The position numbers were made by a program, and so were the translations under genes. Source: CAZCWX01 sp964502465 (GTDB lineage: Bacteria > Desulfobacterota > Binatia > Bin18). Taken from it: a DNA stretch of 18,812 bases. The notes below the pieces were generated by a model, which saw only the letters and a program-made list of their open reading frames with translations, made no database searches and was not told the DNA's origin. The first letter of the stretch is position 1; each line of letters starts with the position of its first letter. The stretch lies in the NCBI GenBank assembly GCA_964502465.1, contig CAZCWX010000519.1, positions 1 to 18,812 of the forward strand. Reading direction: 5' to 3'. Shown here in pieces: positions 6,378 through 12,049 of the stretch.

Positions 6378-7538
6378 ATGATCGTAGAGAACGAGTGGCA
6401 CGAAGACAAACTGCGGAGAGAAACACCCATGGCAGACATGTCGTTGGCTCCCTTTGACGCTCGAGTCGCAGAGGCTAAGGAAAAACCGGGGGCAGTTGAT
6501 ATCGAGCATCTATTTCATCTCAACCTCGACCACTCCCCGCTGCTGGAGAGAGAAGAAGAGCAGGCCCTGACCCGGCAGGCGCGGGAAGCGTGGCAAACTA
6601 TCCTTCGCTGCCTCGAAGAACATCATCACTGCATTGCTGTCGTTCTTGGTGAGAAAGCGATTAAGTATGACACTCTGGGAGAAAGAGATATTCTCCGTTT
6701 GCTGGACGGTCTAAGGGAAAGGGTCAACAACCCTGTCCAGCTGAACACGGGAGAACCAACTGCAGAAGAGATGCACACTGTGCTGCACTGTATCCAGGAG
6801 GCACTCTTCCGTTTTCGTGTCTCTCGGGATGAGTTGATTCGTCGCAACCTGCGCCTGGTGCTCAGTGTTGCTCGGCGCTATCAAGGTCAGGGGCTCAGCT
6901 ATCTTGATCTCATCCAGGAAGGCGTCTTTGGGTTGATGCGGGCGATTGAGAAGTTTGACCCGAACAAAGGAGTGAAGTTCATCACCTATGCGGTGTGGTG
7001 GGTGTGGCAGGCAATTGCATTGGCGCAGGATCACCACGGAGGAGTTGCTCTACACCCCTCCGCCTATATGCAGGTGCAGCGTCGCCGACTCTCCCGTCTC
7101 TCTCAGACATTGGAAGGAACACTCCACCGGCCTCCTACCCAAGAGGAACTCGCTACGGCTGGTCGGGAAAAGGTGAAACCTCTCGTCTTCACTGAACACC
7201 CGCTCACCGTTGTTTCGCTGGATACTCCTGTAGGAGAAGATGGTGACCGGCTGCTGAAGGACATGATCCCTGACACCCAGGGGTTTGTGCCCGAGGAGAC
7301 GGTACTCAAAGCAGACGCGGAGAAAAAACTCCACCACGCGCTCCAGCGTCTTGCCCCCCGCGACGCAGAAATTCTGCGGTTACGCTTTGGTTTGACCGGA
7401 GACCACATCCTCACCTTGGAGGAGGTCGGATCGCGCTTGGGCGTGACCCGAGAGCGAGTGCGCCAGCTGGAGGAGCGTGCGCTCGTTCGTCTCAAGCGGA
7501 TTTGCCAGGAGGACGGCGGCGTAGAGGCCTGGGTGTAA
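6378..7538 (+). CDS. Sigma-70 family RNA polymerase sigma factor (RpoD-like, divergent region 2.4)
   Basis: A 386-residue group 1/2-like sigma factor. Region 1.2 lies around residues 40-72, the core-binding region 2.1-2.2 at 151-194 (DLIQEGVFGLMRAIEKFD), region 3 around 225-300, and region 4.2 with TLEEVGSRLGVTRERVRQLE at about 346-366. Region 4.2 retains the residues that read the -35 box. Region 2.3-2.4 reads FITYAVWWVWQAIALAQ: the two melting Trp residues and the Gln equivalent to E. coli Q437 are kept, but positions equivalent to R436, T440 and R441 are Trp, Ala and Leu. This predicts altered -10 recognition. The start at 6378 is preceded by two AAGGAG-like sites and follows infB by 31 bp. 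An insert of about 60 residues separates regions 1.2 and 2.1, as in RpoD non-conserved regions but shorter. Confidence 0.9.
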   Translation: MIVENEWHEDKLRRETPMADMSLAPFDARVAEAKEKPGAVDIEHLFHLNLDHSPLLEREEEQALTRQAREAWQTILRCLEEHHHCIAVVLGEKAIKYDTLGERDILRLLDGLRERVNNPVQLNTGEPTAEEMHTVLHCIQEALFRFRVSRDELIRRNLRLVLSVARRYQGQGLSYLDLIQEGVFGLMRAIEKFDPNKGVKFITYAVWWVWQAIALAQDHHGGVALHPSAYMQVQRRRLSRLSQTLEGTLHRPPTQEELATAGREKVKPLVFTEHPLTVVSLDTPVGEDGDRLLKDMIPDTQGFVPEETVLKADAEKKLHHALQRLAPRDAEILRLRFGLTGDHILTLEEVGSRLGVTRERVRQLEERALVRLKRICQEDGGVEAWV

Positions 7539-7548
7539 GGTATTTCTT

Positions 7549-7588
7549 CCGTGGCTATTGCCTCCCAATGGGGGGGGGATAGCCACGG
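7549..7588. repeat. Inverted repeat after the sigma gene
   Basis: CCGTGGCTAT (7549-7558) and ATAGCCACGG (7579-7588) are perfectly complementary 10-bp arms. The 20-nt interior can pair further (CCTCCC with the G run). It lies 10 bp after the sigma stop codon. There is no T tract on either side, so it is a strong hairpin rather than a textbook terminator, and it could also be a scar of the event that removed the 5' part of the next gene. Confidence 0.5.
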
Positions 7589-7866
7589 CTGTTCGTGCTG
7601 CTGAACATCAGCGGAAGAAGAGAGCACGGAATCACTATCCCCAGGCTTTGACGCTGAAAGGTGAACTGAAAGAGGAAGGAGAAGGGGAAGAGAGACACTC
7701 TCATTCCCGAGAGATCCAGTACGGACCGGTGCTGCGCACGGTCCGTTTCCCTGTCACGGTCGAGAGAGACCAAGCCACAGCTACTTTGAAAGACGGGATC
7801 CTACAAGTGACCGTACCCAAGAGCCAACAGGCCAAGACCAAGCCCCTGAGGATCGAAGTGCCATGA
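7558..7866 (+). pseudogene. Hsp20/alpha-crystallin small heat-shock protein, 5'-truncated remnant
   Basis: The C-terminal 70 or so residues are clearly those of an Hsp20-type ATP-independent chaperone: LTLKGELKEE, a Y-G-x-x-x-R-x-x-x-F-P segment, then ATLKDGILQVTVPK (the classic A-x-x-x-n-GVL-type motif) and an Ile-Glu-Val tail. Homology begins at about 7645. The preceding 29 codons from a TTG at 7558 match nothing, come partly from the inverted repeat at 7549-7588, and lack a ribosome binding site. A normal Hsp20 is about 140-150 residues, so roughly the first half of the core domain is missing. The stop overlaps the next start (ATGA at 7863), indicating an original hsp20-CBS operon. Confidence 0.7.
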
Positions 7867-8468
7867 TGGAGCGCTTTCTGGAGTATACGGTGGGACAGTA
7901 CATGACCCGTCAGGTGAAGACCGTTACGCGCAAGACTACGCTACGAGAGCTAGAAGCGTGGTTCGAGAAACACGACTGTAATGCGTTTCCCGTCGTGGAA
8001 GGCAAAGAGCTGGTGGGGCTGGTTACCAAGTTTGACTTTCTGAAGGCCTTTGCCTTTCCCACCCGCGAGATGCTTCCCCAGTATGACGAGTTGATGAATC
8101 GAACCGTGGGGGAAGTGATGACAATCGCGGTAGCGCATAGAGAGCCAGCCGCGCCGCTTACTAATGCCCTCCAGCTTATGATCCACCATCGGGCTCGTAG
8201 CTTTCCAGTCGTCGCACCTTGCGAAAGCCTGGCCAGCGCAAGTGTAATCTGGGCAAACACCCTTGCAAGAATTGCACACCGTCAGGATCGCGGATCATGC
8301 TGTTTTCTTTGCTGGCAGAAACGACGACAGGAGATCACTAGGCACTGGGAACATCATACCTGCCAAAGCGGGAATCCCGAAGATGCGGAGGGAAGAAGGG
8401 GCGCTGCCCATACTGCCAGACAGCCATCGACGGCGTATGGCCAGAATCGCCAAGCCCCGGAACCGTAG
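7863..8468 (+). CDS. CBS-domain protein, broken in the second CBS repeat
   Basis: CBS pairs bind adenine nucleotides and act as energy sensors. The first CBS repeat is whole: VGQYMTRQVKTVTRKTTLRE, then CNAFPVVEGKELVGLVTKFD. The second begins normally (VGEVMTIAVAHREPAAPL...ALQLMIHHRARSFPVV) but stops at about base 8217, where the final beta strand and helix should follow. The remaining 80 or so codons are unrelated and Arg/Gln-rich, running to a chance stop at 8468. The start at 7863 shares ATGA with the Hsp20 remnant. As it stands the product lacks half of the second CBS motif and is unlikely to fold into a full Bateman module. Confidence 0.7.
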   Translation: MMERFLEYTVGQYMTRQVKTVTRKTTLRELEAWFEKHDCNAFPVVEGKELVGLVTKFDFLKAFAFPTREMLPQYDELMNRTVGEVMTIAVAHREPAAPLTNALQLMIHHRARSFPVVAPCESLASASVIWANTLARIAHRQDRGSCCFLCWQKRRQEITRHWEHHTCQSGNPEDAEGRRGAAHTARQPSTAYGQNRQAPEP

Positions 8469-8512
8469 CAACATCGCCTATGCAATGTCATCCGCGCTGG
8501 TTGTTCATTCCT
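8218..8512. other. Unassigned 295-bp segment between two truncated genes
   Basis: This stretch separates the broken CBS gene from the broken mutS2 remnant and belongs to neither. In one plus-strand frame, with an internal stop at about 8339, two Cys-rich pieces occur: KCNLGKHPCKNC and GRCPYCQTAID, which look like zinc-ribbon half-sites. Another frame contains the peptide IIPAKAGIP, from the bases around 8356-8378, resembling the translation of a common GC-rich intergenic palindrome (xxGCxAAAGCGGGAATCC). No transposase or clear terminal repeats are seen. Confidence 0.35.
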
Positions 8513-9239
8513 AGGCAACGCCGGCGCCGAGAGGGTCTGCATGATTTCGACAAGGTTTTGCATATGAGCAGAGAACGTAGACAGGCTCTGTTCCAGCGAT
8601 TGAGGATCGCCAATGTCCGCAAAGACGCCGCGAAAAATCGGCAGGCGATTGTCTTCCGCGACTGGAATGAGAAACCCGCTCTGCGCCATCAGACACAGGA
8701 GTCCCAAGGTCTTGAGCGCGACCGTCTTCCCTCCGGTGTTCGATCTCTTCCCGCAAGGATCGCAACCGCCGTCGCAGGGCGGTCAGCTCTGGACTCGCCT
8801 CGTCTGCAAGTTGACCAGTCTCCGTCAGGCAACGGTGCAGTGTCGCCGCGAGGAGAGGAAAGGACAACAGACGTGAGGGCAGGTCCGCAAGCTGATCGTC
8901 TCCCGCGGTCGCGCGAAGGAGGATGGCCCCAAGCGTTCGTGACAGCTCGACGACATCCAGAATCTCCAACAGTTTCTGGCCCTCCAGCATCACTCCCTTG
9001 TGGCTTGCTTGGCGGAGCGCTGGACGGATAGCCGGAAAAGGGCGGAGAGGGAAAGTCACAGTGCGTGCGAGTAGACAGAAGAACTGCCACGTGCGCTCGC
9101 TGTGGGCTGCGACTGTGTCCGGCGTAGGTTCTGGTCGCAGTGCCAGACACGCCTCCCGACCGACGCTGGAAAGCGCGCAGGTCGCCAGCAGCGCTAACAC
9201 CTTGTCAAACTCCAGGGTTTTGAGATCCTGCTCACGCAT
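8511..9239 (-). pseudogene. mutS2: MutS2 remnant with internal deletion and lost C-terminus
   Basis: MutS2 is a MutS-like ATPase/Smr nuclease acting on branched DNA or collided ribosomes. From the ATG at 9239 the N-terminal region is recognisable (KTLEFDKVLALLATCALSS, then EGQKLLEILDVVELSRTLGA) up to LRSLREEIE at about 8741. There the frame runs out of homology, but the next bases in another frame read NTGGKTVALKTLGLLCLMA (from 8740), the MutS2 Walker A, followed by GVFADIGDPQSLEQSLSTFS and HMQNLVEIM. About 165 residues of clamp/lever sequence between the two blocks are missing, with a frame change. Homology ends at about 8516, just before the Walker B Asp-Glu, so the Walker B, C-terminal and Smr domains are absent. 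No functional ATPase can be made. Confidence 0.85.
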
Positions 9240-9561
9240 GGCGAAACATCTTAAGAGCTAGCCGCAACGCCCTCGGGAGCATGCAGGAGGATGCGCCGGT
9301 GAGGGGCACGAATGATGCGCGCGAAGAGCTTTTCTTGAAAAGAGACCAGCACGGCTGTCTAAGCCTTCATTTAGGAGAGTTGCCAGGATAAGAAGAAATA
9401 CGTTCAGGCGGCTGTCCAGGATGAACAACAAACTGCTCCCTCCACCTCCAAGCAGAAACATTCCCACCCGGTAGTCGGCAAAAAGATTGTTAAGATTTGA
9501 AAGCCTGACCCCTTACACAGATAGAATCTACACTCATCCCTGCTCCTCTTATCTTGCTTGC
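9240..9561. other. Non-coding or decayed region upstream of the MutS2 remnant
   Basis: About 320 bp with no supported gene. On the minus strand a fragment from about 9355 to the stop at 9251 reads VSFQEKLFARIIRAPHRRIL and further residues, then stops 12 bp before the mutS2 start. It could be the C-terminal scrap of an upstream partner gene, but an in-frame stop directly precedes it. A hydrophobic frame on the same strand at about 9380-9467 is equally uncertain. Confidence 0.4.
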
Positions 9562-9927
9562 TCACCGCTCAATGAGAAGACGCTGGCCATGATCGAAGGT
9601 CATACGCAAACGGTCCACGACCCCGCGGCCAAGCAGATATTCTTCTCCTAAAAGAGTAATGCGGGCAGGAATGGTAACCGTCAGGCCAGAGACAGAGATC
9701 TCCCCACGGTATTCCTGTGCCTGCACGACTGATCCATCCCCAAGTTCCCAGGACGTAGAAAATTGAGCCGGCCCGAGGAGGCCTGTCTGTGCAGCGGGAA
9801 CAAGTAAGTAGCCATCGAATCCCGTATCGACATACGCAAGAACAGTTGGGGAACGAAAAGAGCCGATGGTAAATTCAACCTCCACATAGGGATACGCAGC
9901 GGTTACGATGGCCGTTTGCGACGCCAC
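9562..9927 (-). CDS. Retropepsin-like (clan AA) aspartic protease family protein
   Basis: A 121-residue single-domain protein with the pepsin/retropepsin signature AYVDTGFDGYLLVP; Asp34-Thr35-Gly36 is the predicted catalytic triad, followed later by a hydrophobic-hydrophobic-Gly element (EYLLGRGVVDRLR) typical of the second half of the fold. Such small proteases work as homodimers, each subunit giving one Asp. No signal peptide or membrane segment is seen. It overlaps the upstream small gene by 25 bp in another frame, so the two are surely translated from one message. I know this two-gene pairing from other bacteria, but no substrate is established. The length is normal for the short clan AA family. 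Confidence 0.82.
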   Translation of the reverse strand: MASQTAIVTAAYPYVEVEFTIGSFRSPTVLAYVDTGFDGYLLVPAAQTGLLGPAQFSTSWELGDGSVVQAQEYRGEISVSGLTVTIPARITLLGEEYLLGRGVVDRLRMTFDHGQRLLIER

Positions 9928-10130
9928 TTCCCCACTCCCTTGCTGCCAATTTTTAGGAGCATAAAAGTTCCTGGGCCGAATTGCTGCAATGCCTGGTCCA
10001 CGGCCTTGAGGTCGTCTTTGTCAACGATCACCCGACCATCAGGATGCACGGCCACGAATTCTCCTTTATGCTGAGACTCCAGGGGTCTGACGAAACGCTC
10101 ATATAGCTCTTCATAACTTGGCAGGGTCAT
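9903..10130 (-). CDS. Small protein paired with the aspartic protease (DUF5678-like)
   Basis: A 75-residue protein with the pattern YEELYERFVRPLESQHKGEF, VAVHPDGRVIVDKDDL and FGPGTFMLLKIGSKGVGKWR. This resembles the short 'KGEYVAV-x-PDG' proteins (DUF5678-like) that often precede a clan AA protease gene; the assignment is from memory of the motif. It is basic at the C-terminus. Its 3' end overlaps the protease start by 25 bp, giving translational coupling. The arrangement looks like a toxin-antitoxin or substrate-protease pair, but neither role is proven. Confidence 0.72.
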   Translation of the reverse strand: MTLPSYEELYERFVRPLESQHKGEFVAVHPDGRVIVDKDDLKAVDQALQQFGPGTFMLLKIGSKGVGKWRRKRPS

Positions 10131-10321
10131 AGAATAGCTCTCATCTTTTCACCTATTTTGCCTCTGGTCTACCATCGTTCCTGGCTGAAGCCAAGCCTCA
10201 TGACTGACCAGAAGCACAAGGCCGAAGGGCGACTTGAAGCGTTGCTGCTCGTGAGTGGGCCTCCACAAAGATTATCAAGTTTGTGTCCGAGCTTGGACCT
10301 ACAATTGTCGTCAGTCCGCTC

Positions 10322-10987
10322 TCACGCACTTTCTCCGTGCTTTGCCTGAAGATGCTGCACGAACCACTGTGACGCCAGGCGCGCCACTTCCTCGAGTGTT
10401 CCCGGTTCCTCAAACAAGTGTGTCGCCCCAGGAACGATGACGAGCTGTTTTGTGCCCGGCAGCTGCGCATACGCCCGGCGATTCAACTCAATCACGCCGT
10501 GGTCCTCACCGCCGACGATCAACAACGTTGGCGCCTGCACTTGCGCGAGGGCGGCTCCGGCGAGGTCAGGGCGTCCCCCGCGGGACACCACCGCCTGGAT
10601 GGCCGATCCCCGCGCCGCCGCCGCTTGCAACGCCGCCGCTGCGCCGGTGCTCGCGCCGAAGTAACCAATAGCAAGCGTCTTGGTCTGTGGTTGCTGCTGG
10701 AGCCAATGGGTGGCGGCGATGAGGCGCCGCGTCAGCAGCGCAATATCAAAGCGCGTCTCGTAGTCGGTATCTTCCGCTCTGGTCAGCAGATCGAACAACA
10801 GCGTGCCCAGCCCCGCTGATTGTAAGACTCCGGCCACGAACGTGTTGCGCGGACTATGGCGGCTGCTGCCACTGCCGTGGGCGAAGGCGACGACTCCTTG
10901 CGCCCCTGATGGGAGGATCAGTTCCCCTTCGAGGGCGACCGCGTCCGCTGGAATATGCACGAACTGTTTCGTTGTGTGTGTGCTCAT
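10322..10987 (-). CDS. Dienelactone hydrolase-family alpha/beta hydrolase
   Basis: A 221-residue cytosolic alpha/beta hydrolase. The nucleophile elbow is GYFGASTGAA with Ser113, the acid is probably Asp162 in VGGEDHGVIE, and the base is His190 in GATHLFEE, in the correct order and spacing. An oxyanion-type AHGSGSS motif lies at residues 37-42. The natural substrate is unknown; family members cleave esters or lactones. The start codon follows the two-CBS gene by 43 bp on the same strand with AAGGAA upstream, so CBS and hydrolase probably form an operon. The pairing of such hydrolases with CBS, phosphoribosyltransferase and archease/RtcB genes is something I have seen in stress-related clusters. 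Confidence 0.88.
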   Translation of the reverse strand: MSTHTTKQFVHIPADAVALEGELILPSGAQGVVAFAHGSGSSRHSPRNTFVAGVLQSAGLGTLLFDLLTRAEDTDYETRFDIALLTRRLIAATHWLQQQPQTKTLAIGYFGASTGAAAALQAAAARGSAIQAVVSRGGRPDLAGAALAQVQAPTLLIVGGEDHGVIELNRRAYAQLPGTKQLVIVPGATHLFEEPGTLEEVARLASQWFVQHLQAKHGESA

Positions 10988-11030
10988 AAGTGTTCTGCGC
11001 TTTCCTTGGGTCAGACCAGAGAATAGCCGT

Positions 11031-11510
11031 CTACAGGTACGAGGTGATCCACTCGAGCGGCGTGGCTTCGAGGTGCTCGAGTGGCGCGGGTTTACTGAAG
11101 AGACCAGCCGACACGGTCTCGCGCATATCTACCATCTCGTTGCTGAGCAAGACCAACAGGTCATCCAAGGTGACCAGTCCGATGACGTTCTCGTTCGCGT
11201 CAACGATCGGCATGCGTCGCACATGACGAGTATGCATTAACGCCGTCAGGTCGGAAAGTTTCCGGTTGACCGGAATCGCTACGGGGTTGGTGGTCATAAT
11301 ATCCCGCACCTTAGTCTGCTGCGGATCTTTCCGCGTCCCAGCGACGTTGAGCGCAATATCCCGGTCGGTCAGAATGCCTTGCAACTTGCCATCTTCGACG
11401 GCCAGCAGGCAGCCGATATTCTTGTTTCGCAACAGTTGACACGCTTCGAGGACGCTTTGCTCCGGCGAGATAGTAATGACCGGCCGTTCGCAAAATTTTT
11501 GGAGAGACAT
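11031..11510 (-). CDS. CBS-pair protein
   Basis: A 159-residue protein made almost entirely of two intact CBS repeats: VITISPEQSVLEACQLLRNK with GCLLAVEDGKLQGILTDRD, then VAIPVNRKLSDLTALM with VRRMPIVDANENVIGLVTLDD. Paired CBS motifs bind ATP, AMP or similar ligands and sense energy state. The start at 11510 is set by GGAGGT placed 6 nt upstream; an upstream Met at 11621 would add 37 residues without homology. The last 30 residues are unlike CBS and may contact a partner. The hydrolase gene follows 43 bp later. Unlike the CBS gene at 7863, this one is complete. Confidence 0.9.
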   Translation of the reverse strand: MSLQKFCERPVITISPEQSVLEACQLLRNKNIGCLLAVEDGKLQGILTDRDIALNVAGTRKDPQQTKVRDIMTTNPVAIPVNRKLSDLTALMHTRHVRRMPIVDANENVIGLVTLDDLLVLLSNEMVDMRETVSAGLFSKPAPLEHLEATPLEWITSYL

Positions 11511-11544
11511 GGTTAACCTCCGTTTTCCAGGAATTTTGATCGGT

Positions 11545-11573
11545 TGAATTTCTTGTTTGCGTTTGTCTGTCAA
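11545..11573 (-). promoter_or_regulatory. Candidate promoter for the CBS-hydrolase operon
   Basis: On the minus strand a perfect -35 box TTGACA (11573-11568) is followed after 17 bp by AATTCA (11550-11545), a poor -10 box. The predicted start lies about 25-30 nt before the CBS gene. A good -35 with an atypical -10 is the kind of site that the divergent sigma factor at 6378 might use, but that is inference only. Confidence 0.3.
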
Positions 11574-11707
11574 TTGCAAGTTTCCTGCCGCACTCGTCGC
11601 GCAAAAAACGAGGACTTTCACGGCCGGTTTCTCAAAAGTAGAGAAGAAGACGGCAAAAGACTGCCCCTTGGGGTTTTCTCCTGTTCCGACTGTTACGCAT
11701 GCTGACG

Positions 11708-11977
11708 TTACTGCTCCTCTACTGATAAAGGCTCTTCAGGCACTGGACCATGCAGGAGTTCCTCTTGCACCAACCGCTCTGCAGTCAACCAGTCCTCATG
11801 ATCGTGGCCCGGCTCTTCTCCCCGCTCTTGGTACAGTTCGTACGCCTTTTGTGCGACCCGTTCGTAGAGATTCTCATCACGAATCACCAGAGGCGGCGAT
11901 ACTGTTTTTTTTGTATTCTTCGTACGCTTTGTGGCAGTCGCGGTGGCAGCTCGTCTCGGTGTTTTCTTTTTCTCCAT
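11708..11977 (-). CDS. DUF2934 domain protein
   Basis: An 89-residue protein. A basic, Lys/Thr/Ala-rich N-terminus (residues 1-27) precedes a DUF2934 domain: VAQKAYELYQERGEEPGHDH, then EDWLTAERLVQEEL. The domain is small and helical, with the hallmark ERG-x-x-x-GHDxEDWLxAE pattern; its function is not known. The basic tail could bind nucleic acid or membranes. The start is preceded by GAAGGAAACC. It lies 72 bp after the Lon-like gene on the same strand and may be co-transcribed with it. Confidence 0.82.
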   Translation of the reverse strand: MEKKKTPRRAATATATKRTKNTKKTVSPPLVIRDENLYERVAQKAYELYQERGEEPGHDHEDWLTAERLVQEELLHGPVPEEPLSVEEQ

Positions 11978-12049
11978 TGTCTGGTTTCCTTCGTTTCGGA
12001 GGGTAGCGTTTCTAGCAGGGTCGCCTCGCTGACGAGGTCAGTAACTTCC

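Noticed and set aside
5759..6439. 226-codon minus-strand frame spanning the infB/sigma boundary
   Set aside because: Shadow of IF-2 domain IV and the sigma gene start; no independent support.
9302..9318. GGGCACGAATGATGCG as a plus-strand sigma-54 site
   Set aside because: Spacing fits, but no plus-strand gene follows and it lies in a decayed region; probably chance.
10198..10320. Minus-strand tail reading TTIVGPSSDTNLIIFVEAHS downstream of the hydrolase
   Set aside because: Looks protein-like, but there is no start, no identifiable family and only 40 codons; too weak to list as a gene remnant.
11655..11685. CCCCTTGGGG flanked by A and T runs as a bidirectional terminator
   Set aside because: The stem is 4 bp with a 2-nt loop and the T run is separated by other bases on one strand; too weak.
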